Source: SLJM01 sp964415785 (GTDB lineage: Bacteria; Myxococcota_A; Bradymonadia; Bradymonadales; Bradymonadaceae). From it: a stretch of 14,120 bases of DNA. Positions 1 through 8,200 of this stretch are shown in pieces (positions within the stretch are counted from its first letter, which is position 1; every line of letters begins with the position of its first letter). The DNA is taken from the NCBI GenBank assembly GCA_964415785.1, contig CAYQBU010000102.1, forward strand, positions 1 through 14,120, written 5' to 3'. The translations under genes were made by a program, and so were the position numbers. The notes below the pieces were generated by a model. The model was not told where the DNA came from. It saw only the letters and a program-made list of their open reading frames with translations, and searched no databases.

Positions 1-397
1 TGCCGTGCTCCTCGAGGAGGCGCTGGGCGGCGGGGCCGATCTTGGCGTCGCCGCTGTCGCCGCCGGCATCACCGGGAGCGTCGTCGTCGCTGTCGTCGCC
101 ACCCTCACTGGAGGCGTCGTCGCTGTCGTCGTCGCTATCGTCGGCGCCCTCGGGACGCTCGCCCTCTTCCAGTTCGGCGATCACATCACCGGGGGTGACA
201 GCGTCGTCGATCTTGTATTTGAGAGAGGTCACGGTGCCCGCCGAGGGGGCCGGCACTTCGACGGTGATCTTGTCGGTTTCCAGTTCGGCGATGATCTCGT
301 CTTCATCCACGAAATCACCTTCGGCCACGAGCCACTCGGCGATATAGGCTTCGGTGACGGATTCACCCAGCTTGGGAACTTCGACAGGAACACTCAT
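1..397 (-). CDS. sucB: 2-oxoglutarate dehydrogenase E2 (dihydrolipoyl succinyltransferase), N-terminal part, cut by window edge
   Basis: E2 core of the 2-oxoglutarate dehydrogenase complex: it carries the succinyl group from E1 on a lipoyl arm to CoA, in the cytoplasm. The ATG at 395-397 has a GAGG Shine-Dalgarno 6 nt upstream. Residues 1-75 are a lipoyl domain beginning MSVPVEVPKLGESVTEA, with the lipoylated lysine in ETDKITVEVPAP (K43). A strongly acidic Asp/Ser/Gly-rich linker follows (about residues 80-118). Then comes the start of the E3/E1-binding domain (IGPAAQRLLEEHG), where the window ends after 132 codons. The TDK(I/V)TVEV motif is typical of succinyl- rather than acetyltransferases, which agrees with sucA lying 152 nt upstream on the same strand. 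The linker is unusual because most E2 linkers are Ala/Pro-rich. The catalytic domain is outside the window. Confidence 0.94.
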   Translation of the reverse strand, partial: MSVPVEVPKLGESVTEAYIAEWLVAEGDFVDEDEIIAELETDKITVEVPAPSAGTVTSLKYKIDDAVTPGDVIAELEEGERPEGADDSDDDSDDASSEGGDDSDDDAPGDAGGDSGDAKIGPAAQRLLEEHG

Positions 398-494
398 GTA
401 CGGCCTCGTCAAAACTTTAGAAACAGACAGAAATATAGGCGGCAAAAGCTCGGCCAATGCCTATCAGACTTGAACAGACAAACCAAGAAGCAAG

Positions 495-538
495 TCGTGG
501 CGGTGGCCGGGATGAAAGACCTGAGGCCACCGCCGCGA
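495..538 (-). other. Hairpin in the sucA-sucB intergenic gap
   Basis: A perfect 10-bp inverted repeat (GGCGGTGGCC at 499-508 on the plus strand, GGCCACCGCC at 525-534) with a 16-nt loop. After one mismatch it is extended by three more pairs (495-497 with 536-538). It lies just after the sucA stop in the transcript. The sequence that follows is only moderately T-rich, so it could be a partial terminator, an attenuator or a 3'-end stabiliser that tunes the E1:E2 ratio. The structure is seen; the role is inferred. Confidence 0.55.
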
Positions 539-549
539 TGGTGCGTCGA

Positions 550-3468
550 TCAGGCCAACTCGTCATTGCCGGGAAGGTCGGTGCCGAAGGCGGCGTCGAG
601 TACCCGTTGCTGTTCGAGTTGGTGGGTGGCGTAAGCGCCGGTGGCAGGGCTGGCGCTGGGCCGACGACCGATATAGTGCGGCAGGGGATCGGCGCCAAAA
701 ATCTCCACCAATTTGGGGAAGATATAGTGCCAGGCGCCCATATTCTTGGGTTCTTCCTGAACCCAGGCGATCTCGGCATCATCGGGGTAGGGCTCGACGG
801 CGCGCTCCAGGGCCTCCCGATCCAGGGGGTGGAGTTGTTCGACGCGGACGATGGCCACATCGTCAATGCCCTCTTCCCCGGCGTGGCTGGCCAGATCGTA
901 GTAGACCTTGCCGGAGCACAGGAGGACGCGGCGTACCTTGTCGTTGTCGACGAGGTCGCGATCGTCGCCGATGACGGTCTCGAAGCCGTGGTCCGTAAAG
1001 TCGGACATGGGGCTGACGGCGTCGCGGTGGCGCAGCAGGCTCTTGGGGCTCATGACCACCAGTGGTTTTCTGGCGGGGTGCAGGATCTGACGACGCAGGG
1101 CGTGAAAGTAGTTGGCCGGCGTCGTCATATTGCAGACGTACATATTGTCGCCGCTGCACAACTGGAGGAAGCGCTCCAGCCGCGCTGAGGAGTGCTCCGG
1201 GCCCTGGCCTTCGTAGCCGTGGGGCAGGAGCAGGGTGACGCCGCTGAGGCGTTTCCACTTATCCTCGCCGGAGTTGATGAATTGGTCGATGATGACCTGG
1301 GCGCCGTTGGCGAAGTCGCCAAACTGGGCCTCCCAGAGCACCAGGGCGTCCGGGGAGTCCAGGCTGTAGCCGTACTCAAAGCCAAGGACGCCGGTCTCGG
1401 AGAGCACGGAGTTGTAGATCTCAAAGCTGGCGTCGTTGTCGACGAGGTGGCGAAGGGGCCAGTAGCGGTGGCCCGTCTCCTGGTCGGTCAGTGCGGCGTG
1501 GCGGTGGCTGAAGGTGCCCCGGATGGCGTCCTGTCCGCTCATGCGAATGGAGGTGCCGTTTTCCAGGAGGCTGGCAAAGGCCAGGGCCTCGCCGGTGCCC
1601 CAGTCGACGGGGGTTTCGCCGTCGGAGACCGCGTTTCGCTGCTTGATGAGGCGGCGAAGGGTGCGGTGGGGATTGAAGTCATCGGGGATCGTGGAGATGG
1701 CTTCGGCGTAGCGCTTAAAGGTGTCCTCGTCGATATGGGAAGACACCATGGAGTCCACGGAGATGCCGCCGCCGCGATAGGGCTCCCAGACGCCGTCGAG
1801 GGTGTTGATGCTCTTTCGCTGAGGGTTATTTCGCACCTCTTGAAAGACCTCGTTATAGTCCTTCATGCGTTCGTCCCACATCGCCTGGACGCCATCGTCG
1901 TCGATGGTGCCCTGGTCGATGAGTCGCCCGGCGTAGATCTCACGCACCGGGGGCGTATCGTCGATGTGGGCGTACATGTCGGGCTGAGTAAAGCGGGGTT
2001 CGTCGCCCTCGTTGTGGCCGTATTGGCGGTAGCAGACGAGATCGATGATCACGTCCTCGCCGAATTTCTGGCGATAGCGCATGGCCAATTTCATGACGCG
2101 AGCGCAGGCCTCGGGGTCGTTGGCGTTGACGTGGAAGATGGGGACTTCCAGCATCTTGGCGACGTCTGTGGCGTAGGTCGTGGAGCGCCCCTCTTCGGGG
2201 AGGGTGGTAAAGCCGATCTGATTATTGATCACCACGTGAACCGTGCCGCCGACGTCAAAGCCGGGGACGCGGGCCAGGTTGAGGGACTCGGCGACCACGC
2301 CCTGGCCGGAGAAGGCGGCGTCGCCGTGCATCATCAGGGGGACGAGGCGCTTTTTGGCGTTGTCGACACCCATGCGATCTTGTTTGGCTTTGCTACGGCC
2401 CAGGACCACGGGGTTGACGAATTCCAGGTGGCTGGGGTTGAAGCACAGCGACAGGTGGATCTCGTCGCCGGCCTCGGTGATGTAGTCGCTGGAATACCCC
2501 ATATGGTATTTGACGTCGCTGCTGGCGACGTATTCCTCGGGGTTTTCCACCTTTTCAAATTCGGAGAGCATCGCCTCCGCGGACTTGTCCATGATGTTGT
2601 GCAGGACATTGAGCCGGCCGCGGTGGGCCATGCCGATGATGCATTCCTCGACGCCGAGGCCGCCGGCCTCCTCGAGCATGGTGCTGAGCATGGGGATCAG
2701 GGCGTCGCCACCGGTCAGCGAAAAGCGCTTGGCGCCGACGTATTTTTTGTGCAGAAAACTCTCAAAGGAGTCGGCGTTGATCAGGTTCTGGAGAATCGAG
2801 ATGCGTTCCTCGTCGCCGTTGAGCTCGGCGTAGTCCTGACGCTCGATCTGGTCGCGCAGCCAGCTCCGGGCCTGAGAGCCGGGGATATTCTGGTACTCCA
2901 CGCCGATGTGGTCGCAGTAGAGCGAGCGCAGGCGGTCGATGAGTTGGGCGACCGTGACCTTCGTGGAGCCAAAGAGGGGCTCGTAGTGAATGGTGGCGTC
3001 CATATCGCTCTTGGAGATCCCATAGAGGGCGGGATCGAGCTCCGGCGGCGAGGTGCGCCGATCGCGGCCCAGTGGGTCGATCTGGGCGATGAGGTGACCG
3101 TGAAGTCGAAAGGCGCGGACCATGGCCTCCACGCTGGCGGCAAACCCCTTGGTGCGGCCCGGGGCGCGCACCGTGGTGCCCTCGAGCTTGTCGACGAAGA
3201 CGGGATCGCCATCGGCGGCGGCCGTCGGAGCGCCCGGGAGCGGTTCAAAGATGGAGCGGGCCCGAAAGTGGGGGGCATCGCCATTGGCGGGCTCACCCTC
3301 GCTCTTATACTCCTCGAAGAAGTCGTGCCAACTGGCGTCGACGGCGTCGGGATCCTGGAGGTATTGCTGGTAGAGCCCCTCCATGAATTTGACGTTTTCG
3401 CCGAAAAAGAGATCGGCGTCGGAGTGGGGCGAAGAGGGCGACTTCGGGTCGGACTTGGATTCGGTCAC
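550..3468 (-). CDS. sucA: 2-oxoglutarate dehydrogenase E1 component
   Basis: Thiamine-diphosphate-dependent decarboxylase that converts 2-oxoglutarate and reductively succinylates the lipoyl arm of E2; the committed TCA-cycle step. The protein is 972 residues (E. coli SucA is 933). Visible in order: the N-terminal E2-binding segment with LYQQYLQDPDAVDASWHDFF (about 32-51); the thiamine-domain motifs MAHRGRLNVLHNIM (about 280), GDAAFSGQGVVAESLNLARV (about 380), NNQIGFTT, HVNANDPEA and RQYGHNEGDEPRFTQP (about 480); and the transketolase-like pyrimidine domain with DWGTGEALAFASLLENG, SGQDAIRGTFSHRHA, LWEAQFGDFANGAQ and GYEGQGPEHSSARLERFLQL. The start is a GTG (3466-3468) with only a weak Shine-Dalgarno, but it places the conserved N-terminal segment correctly and no better start is nearby. 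It is transcribed away from the atp operon and is followed by sucB, so the two probably form one operon. Nothing appears broken. Confidence 0.97.
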   Translation of the reverse strand: MTESKSDPKSPSSPHSDADLFFGENVKFMEGLYQQYLQDPDAVDASWHDFFEEYKSEGEPANGDAPHFRARSIFEPLPGAPTAAADGDPVFVDKLEGTTVRAPGRTKGFAASVEAMVRAFRLHGHLIAQIDPLGRDRRTSPPELDPALYGISKSDMDATIHYEPLFGSTKVTVAQLIDRLRSLYCDHIGVEYQNIPGSQARSWLRDQIERQDYAELNGDEERISILQNLINADSFESFLHKKYVGAKRFSLTGGDALIPMLSTMLEEAGGLGVEECIIGMAHRGRLNVLHNIMDKSAEAMLSEFEKVENPEEYVASSDVKYHMGYSSDYITEAGDEIHLSLCFNPSHLEFVNPVVLGRSKAKQDRMGVDNAKKRLVPLMMHGDAAFSGQGVVAESLNLARVPGFDVGGTVHVVINNQIGFTTLPEEGRSTTYATDVAKMLEVPIFHVNANDPEACARVMKLAMRYRQKFGEDVIIDLVCYRQYGHNEGDEPRFTQPDMYAHIDDTPPVREIYAGRLIDQGTIDDDGVQAMWDERMKDYNEVFQEVRNNPQRKSINTLDGVWEPYRGGGISVDSMVSSHIDEDTFKRYAEAISTIPDDFNPHRTLRRLIKQRNAVSDGETPVDWGTGEALAFASLLENGTSIRMSGQDAIRGTFSHRHAALTDQETGHRYWPLRHLVDNDASFEIYNSVLSETGVLGFEYGYSLDSPDALVLWEAQFGDFANGAQVIIDQFINSGEDKWKRLSGVTLLLPHGYEGQGPEHSSARLERFLQLCSGDNMYVCNMTTPANYFHALRRQILHPARKPLVVMSPKSLLRHRDAVSPMSDFTDHGFETVIGDDRDLVDNDKVRRVLLCSGKVYYDLASHAGEEGIDDVAIVRVEQLHPLDREALERAVEPYPDDAEIAWVQEEPKNMGAWHYIFPKLVEIFGADPLPHYIGRRPSASPATGAYATHQLEQQRVLDAAFGTDLPGNDELA

Positions 3469-3526
3469 GGCGTCTTACTTGGGTTTGGGAAAAAACTTCG
3501 CGCCCTGAGCATAAGCATCATTTGGA

Positions 3527-3548
3527 ATCGCGCCGGGCGCGTCGCGAT
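3527..3548. other. Small dyad in the sucA leader
   Basis: ATCGCG at 3527-3532 is mirrored by CGCGAT at 3543-3548 with a 10-nt GC-rich centre. It lies between the candidate sucA promoter and the GTG start, so it could be an operator half-site pair or a leader hairpin. In GC-rich DNA a 6-bp repeat can arise by chance. Confidence 0.25.
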
Positions 3549-3596
3549 ATTAGGTGACGAGCCACCGTTGAGCAGTGGTCTCGCGCAACGCGCCTT

Positions 3597-3624
3597 ACCA
3601 TAGACATTGCGCAGGGAGGGTCAA
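3597..3624 (-). promoter_or_regulatory. Candidate sigma-70 promoter for sucA-sucB
   Basis: On the minus strand TTGACC (-35, plus positions 3619-3624) is followed after 16 nt by TATGGT (-10, 3597-3602). The predicted start near 3590 would give a leader of about 120 nt before the sucA GTG. Five of six bases match at -35 and four of six at -10. The call rests on consensus matching only. Confidence 0.42.
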
Positions 3625-3649
3625 GAAGGGATCGCCGCGACTATATAAT
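3621..3649 (+). promoter_or_regulatory. Possible second, upstream atp promoter overlapping the sucA promoter
   Basis: A perfect TATAAT at 3644-3649 has a weak -35 (TCAAGA, 3621-3626) at 17-nt spacing. This -35 overlaps the candidate sucA -35 on the other strand, so the two could compete for polymerase. The -10 is good and the -35 poor, and an AT-rich island in GC-rich DNA can look like this by chance. Confidence 0.33.
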
Positions 3650-3689
3650 GAGAGAGGGCCACTAGAGGGCGGCGATCGGGAGGCTCAAA

Positions 3690-3725
3690 ATGAGCCGTTC
3701 GAAAGCGCGACGATGGAGCGCTTGA
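3690..3725 (+). CDS. Possible 11-residue leader peptide upstream of the atp operon
   Basis: GGGAGG (3678-3683) is a near-ideal Shine-Dalgarno six nt before an ATG that opens an 11-codon frame reading MSRSKARRWSA and ending at TGA 3723-3725. Part of the Shine-Dalgarno lies in a perfect 6-bp hairpin (GGCTCA at 3682-3687, AAA loop, TGAGCC at 3691-3696). It could be translated only from a start upstream of it, such as the candidate promoter at 3621-3649, because its end overlaps the -35 of the downstream promoter. No homology can be judged at this length. Confidence 0.2.
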   Translation: MSRSKARRWSA

Positions 3726-3751
3726 CACCCTTGAAATGGCCGTGCTAGCAG
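3722..3751 (+). promoter_or_regulatory. Candidate main promoter of the atp operon
   Basis: A perfect TTGACA (3722-3727) is followed by an extended -10-like element TG-C-TAGCAG (3743-3751). The TTGACA...TGCTA form is common in myxobacteria-like genomes. The predicted start near 3757 gives a leader of about 80 nt to the ATG at 3839. It also makes the upstream in-frame ATG at 3761 an unlikely start, because that would leave almost no leader. Confidence 0.58.
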
Positions 3752-3838
3752 AGCCCCGCAATGGCGGGCCGCCGGATTCTCCGAGGGCAGGCCGCGCCCC
3801 AGAGCATTAACCGTTTCGGAGTACCCCCGACGACCACT

Positions 3839-4315
3839 ATGAACCTCGAGATGACAGCCGCCACGATGGCGCCGATTATCGCCGATGTGTCGATCGACTT
3901 GGATGGCACCTTTTTCGTCCAGGTCATCGCGTTTGTGATCACCATTGGCGCTCTCCATTACATCCTCTTGAAGCCCTATATGCGCGCCATGGAGGCTCGC
4001 GAAGACAGTGTGGGCGGTTCTGAAGAGGAGGCCGTGGAAATGCAGGAACAGGCCTCGAACCTCAAGGGTAAATACGAGGATCGGATTCAGAAGGCGCGGC
4101 GCGACGCTCAGGAGGTTCGCGAGTCGCTGCGTCAACAGGGGATGGCCGAGCAGCGCGACATCGAGTCGGAGGTCCGCGAAGAGTTGGAAGCCAAGCTCGG
4201 CGAAGAGCGGGCGACCCTCAACGCCCAGGTCGAAGAAGCTCGCCAGGAACTCCAGGATCGAGCCGAAGGGCTGGCCGACGCCATGGTCCGCCGCCTGTTG
4301 CCCAAAAAGGGCTGA
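3839..4315 (+). CDS. atpF': F1Fo ATP synthase subunit b' (peripheral stalk)
   Basis: One of two b-type peripheral-stalk subunits that tie F1 to the membrane so that the rotor turns against a fixed stator. The protein is 158 residues. The b' signature DLDGTFFVQVIAFVITIGAL (about 20-39) includes the single membrane span and leads into LLKPYMRAMEAREDSV. A long charged coiled coil rich in Glu, Gln and Arg fills the rest (about 55-150). The start chosen is the ATG at 3839 (GGAG at 3818-3821, distant). The frame is open upstream to an ATG at 3761, but the added residues are low-complexity and lie against the predicted transcription start. Starts at 3851 or 3866 are also possible. It is first gene of a seven-gene operon, 52 nt before the b gene. 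This gene is often named atpX or atpG'. Confidence 0.9.
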   Translation: MNLEMTAATMAPIIADVSIDLDGTFFVQVIAFVITIGALHYILLKPYMRAMEAREDSVGGSEEEAVEMQEQASNLKGKYEDRIQKARRDAQEVRESLRQQGMAEQRDIESEVREELEAKLGEERATLNAQVEEARQELQDRAEGLADAMVRRLLPKKG

Positions 4316-4367
4316 GTCCGAGGCGACGGCGAGCACATCAGTGTCAATGGAAAGTGGAAGTACTCCC

Positions 4368-4964
4368 ATGAAAAAGACAAAGCAACGACAAGGCCGACCG
4401 ATGTGGCGCCTGATGGCGCTGGCCCTGGTGGCCGCGCTGGTGGCTGGCTGTGGGTCATTTGAGCCCGCGGCCTTCCCCTGGGTGGACTGGGTGGTGGGGA
4501 TCATTAACTTTCTGATCTTCGCCGGCATCATCGTCAAATTCGGTGGCCCCCATATCAAAGAGTTTTTCTACAATCGTCGAAAGACCTTCATCGAGCAGAT
4601 GGAGGCGGCGACGGCGGCCCGCGAAGAAGCGGAGGCCAAGCTCGAGGAATACAACGCCAAGCTCGACGCCTTGGAGCAGGAGCGCCAGGCGTTGCTCGAC
4701 GAATATCACGCTCGGGGAGAGCGCGAAAAACAGCGCATCATCGACACCGCCAAAAAGCAGGTGGAGAAGATGCGGCGCGACGCCGAGGCGACGATCGCAC
4801 AGGAAGTCAAAAAGGCGACGGCGGCTCTGGAATCCCAGGCCGTGGAGTTGGCGGTCGATATGGCCCGCGACCAGGCCAGAAAAGAGCTCGACAGCGACGG
4901 TCAAAAGCAACTCGTGGAGCGCTATGTCGACGAGTTGGACGCCGCTGAGAGCCGAGTTAATTGA
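4368..4964 (+). CDS. atpF: F1Fo ATP synthase subunit b with a lipoprotein-type signal peptide
   Basis: The second peripheral-stalk subunit (198 residues) pairs with b' and binds delta at the top of F1. The ATG at 4368 has TGGAAG 7 nt upstream; an in-frame ATG at 4347 has no good Shine-Dalgarno. Residues 1-27 look like a signal peptide: basic MKKTKQRQGRPMWR, then hydrophobic LMALALVAALVAG, ending in the lipobox VAGC with Cys28. The usual b membrane span follows (about W38-F58: WVDWVVGIINFLIFAGIIVK), then FYNRRKTFIEQMEAATAARE and a long coiled coil to the C-terminus. Cleavable leaders on b are known in deltaproteobacterial relatives such as Geobacter; a lipidation cysteine is less expected. The next gene, atpH, starts 21 nt downstream. 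Confidence 0.93.
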   Translation: MKKTKQRQGRPMWRLMALALVAALVAGCGSFEPAAFPWVDWVVGIINFLIFAGIIVKFGGPHIKEFFYNRRKTFIEQMEAATAAREEAEAKLEEYNAKLDALEQERQALLDEYHARGEREKQRIIDTAKKQVEKMRRDAEATIAQEVKKATAALESQAVELAVDMARDQARKELDSDGQKQLVERYVDELDAAESRVN

Positions 4965-4985
4965 CCCCCGGGCAGGAGTAAGACG

Positions 4986-5531
4986 ATGGCAAAATCACCA
5001 GTAGCCAGACGCTACGCCAACGCCCTCTTTGAGTTGGGCATCGAGCACGACGAATTGGAGGCCCTGGGAAGTAGCCTGGAGTCGGCCAAGAAAATGCTCA
5101 ACGACAGCGACGACCTGCGCGCCATTTTGCGCAACCCGGCCGTCGAACTCGGGGCGCGGCGCAAGATCATTCGCGCCGTTGGCGCAAAGGCCGAATGGCC
5201 GACACGATTTCAAAATTTTATCTGCTTGTTGCTGGACCGCGACCGGTTGCAGGTGCTCGGCGATATCGCCGAGGCCTTCGCCACGCGCCACGATGAGCAT
5301 CTGGGGCGAGTGCGCGCCAGGGTAACCAGCGCCACGGCGCTGGATGACGATCAACGCAAGGCGCTTCAAGGGCGCCTGGAAGCGCTGACCGGCAAGGATG
5401 TGATCATGCGCACCGACGTCGATGACGAACTCATCGGTGGGGCTGTGGCCCGCGTCGGAGGCACGATCTACGACGGATCGGTGCGAACGCACCTGCAGCG
5501 CATGCGCGAAGCTATTCTTAAAGAAGTGTAA
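4986..5531 (+). CDS. atpH: F1Fo ATP synthase subunit delta (OSCP)
   Basis: Subunit delta caps the F1 head and joins it to the b/b' stalk. The protein is 181 residues, normal for the family (E. coli 177). It begins MAKSPVARRYANALFELG, the classic start of the N-terminal six-helix domain that binds alpha. The C-terminal part has RVRARVTSATALDDDQR and ends GGAVARVGGTIYDGSVRTHL, matching the conserved 'GG..(I/V)G...D.S....L' end that holds the stalk-binding region. AGGAG lies 7 nt before the ATG. It sits between atpF and atpA, the usual place. Confidence 0.95.
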   Translation: MAKSPVARRYANALFELGIEHDELEALGSSLESAKKMLNDSDDLRAILRNPAVELGARRKIIRAVGAKAEWPTRFQNFICLLLDRDRLQVLGDIAEAFATRHDEHLGRVRARVTSATALDDDQRKALQGRLEALTGKDVIMRTDVDDELIGGAVARVGGTIYDGSVRTHLQRMREAILKEV

Positions 5532-5544
5532 TCACGATTGACCG

Positions 5545-5561
5545 CGGGGCCCCATGCCCCG
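5545..5561 (+). other. Intergenic hairpin before atpA
   Basis: CGGGGC (5545-5550), loop CCCAT, GCCCCG (5556-5561): a perfect 6-bp GC stem in the 51-nt gap between atpH and atpA, 11 nt upstream of the atpA Shine-Dalgarno. There is no T-run, so it is not a terminator. It may affect mRNA processing or ribosome access. Confidence 0.45.
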
Positions 5562-5582
5562 GAGCCCAAGGGTGAGGCGAAG

Positions 5583-7148
<1,566 letters not shown>

Positions 7149-7170
7149 AGCAGGTCGACGCCGAATTGAT

Positions 7171-7192
7171 GGCCCGGCCGACGCGCCGGGCC
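7171..7192 (+). other. Intergenic hairpin between atpA and atpG
   Basis: GGCCCGGC (7171-7178), loop CGACGC, GCCGGGCC (7185-7192): a perfect 8-bp GC stem in the 66-nt gap, ending about 14 nt before the GGAAAGG ribosome binding site of atpG. No T-run follows, so read-through into atpG is expected. Confidence 0.5.
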
Positions 7193-7214
7193 GGCCAAGC
7201 AATGGAAAGGTTTC

Positions 7215-8123
7215 ATGCCAAATCTCAAGGACATCAAAAATCGGATCGAGTCCGTCAAGAATACGCGGAAGATCACGAAGGCCATGAAGATGGTGGCCGC
7301 CGCCAAGCTCAAACGTGCGCAGGAACGCATGGAGGCGTCGCGGCCCTACGCCTTTCGGATGCAGCGTATCATCGACTCGCTCTCGGAGCGCATCGACGAG
7401 GATGCCCATCCCCTTCTGGAGCGGCGCGATGAGCCGGAGAAGACGTTGATGGTGGTCATCGCCAGTGACCGAGGCCTCTGTGGTGGCTTTAATGCCAACC
7501 TGTTTCGGGGCATCGATCGCTACCTGGCGAAGAAAAAGATCGCCGGTGAGATCCAGGAGTTGGTCACGGTGGGCACGAAGGCTCGAGACCACTTCAAGAA
7601 GGGTCCCTACGAAGTGGTGCAGCATTTCGACGACGTCATTGGCGACGTGGACATCCAGGCCGCCAAAAAGATCTCGAAGTGGATGCGCCAATCCTTTTTG
7701 GACGTCGAGTACGACAACGTCTATCTGTGCTATAACCGCTTTGTGTCCGCCATCGCTCAGGAGTGGGTCATCTACCACATCCTGCCCCTGTCGGAGTCCC
7801 TCAAGATCACGGCGGAGGCCGAGGAGGGCGCGGCCGGCGAGGTGGATTCGGAGGCCAGCGAACGGGAGTTTATCTACGAGCCGGAGTTGGACACCTTGCT
7901 CGATGAATTGCTGCCCAGCCACGTCGACATCCAGGTGATGCAGGCGTTGAGTGAGTCCGAGGCCAGCGAGCACGCGGCGAGGATGACGGCGATGGATAAC
8001 GCCACCAATAACGCCAACGATATGATCGATGACCTGACGCTGCAGTATAACCGGGCGCGTCAGGCCTATATCACCAAGGAGATCGTCGAGATCGTCAGTG
8101 GTGCAGAGTCGCTCAAGGGCTAA
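7215..8123 (+). CDS. atpG: F1 ATP synthase subunit gamma
   Basis: Central-shaft subunit whose rotation drives the catalytic cycle. The protein is 302 residues (E. coli 287). Its N-terminal helix MPNLKDIKNRIESVKNTRKI, then TKAMKMVAAAKLKRAQ, is canonical, as is the middle motif VIASDRGLCGGFNANLFR. The C-terminal helix MTAMDNATNNANDMIDDLTL and then NRARQAYITKEIVEIVSGAE completes the antiparallel coiled coil that sits in the alpha3-beta3 bore. The extra length is a short acidic segment around 197-220 (AEEGAAGEVDSEASE), just after PLSESLKI. The ATG is preceded by GGAAAGG. Confidence 0.97.
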   Translation: MPNLKDIKNRIESVKNTRKITKAMKMVAAAKLKRAQERMEASRPYAFRMQRIIDSLSERIDEDAHPLLERRDEPEKTLMVVIASDRGLCGGFNANLFRGIDRYLAKKKIAGEIQELVTVGTKARDHFKKGPYEVVQHFDDVIGDVDIQAAKKISKWMRQSFLDVEYDNVYLCYNRFVSAIAQEWVIYHILPLSESLKITAEAEEGAAGEVDSEASEREFIYEPELDTLLDELLPSHVDIQVMQALSESEASEHAARMTAMDNATNNANDMIDDLTLQYNRARQAYITKEIVEIVSGAESLKG

Positions 8124-8135
8124 TCCAATTTCAAG

Positions 8136-8156
8136 GCGGTCGCCCCTGGCGGTCGC
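8136..8156 (+). other. Intergenic hairpin (and overlapping direct repeat) between atpG and atpD
   Basis: GCGGTCGCC (8136-8144), loop CCT, GGCGGTCGC (8148-8156) pair over 9 bp including two G-U wobbles. The same bases form a direct repeat, GGCGGTCGC at 8135-8143 and 8148-8156. It lies in the 77-nt gap before atpD, well upstream of the AGGAG ribosome binding site at 8189-8193. It is not followed by Ts. Confidence 0.45.
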
Positions 8157-8200
8157 ATCGACCACAAGAATGATAGTTTCGCCATCATAGGAGTTGCAAA

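Noticed and set aside
1..190. GTC-rich triplet runs as a tandem repeat or CRISPR-like array
   Set aside because: They are codons of the acidic Asp/Ser linker of the E2 protein, irregular and without spacers.
1192..3603. Long plus-strand open frame of about 800 codons opposite sucA
   Set aside because: It mirrors the sucA codons (Val/Ala/Gly/His/Asp-rich, no domain motifs) and is a normal antisense shadow of a GC-rich coding gene.
3761..3838. Longer N-terminus for subunit b' starting at ATG 3761
   Set aside because: It would lie almost at the predicted transcription start and adds 26 non-conserved, low-complexity residues.
3662..4558. Minus-strand open frame across the atp promoter, b' and the start of b
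   Set aside because: It overlaps two conserved genes and the candidate atp promoter and has no family signature.
5538..5582. TTG start 45 nt upstream for AtpA
   Set aside because: The ATG at 5583 has a good Shine-Dalgarno and matches the family N-terminus; the extension overlaps the hairpin.
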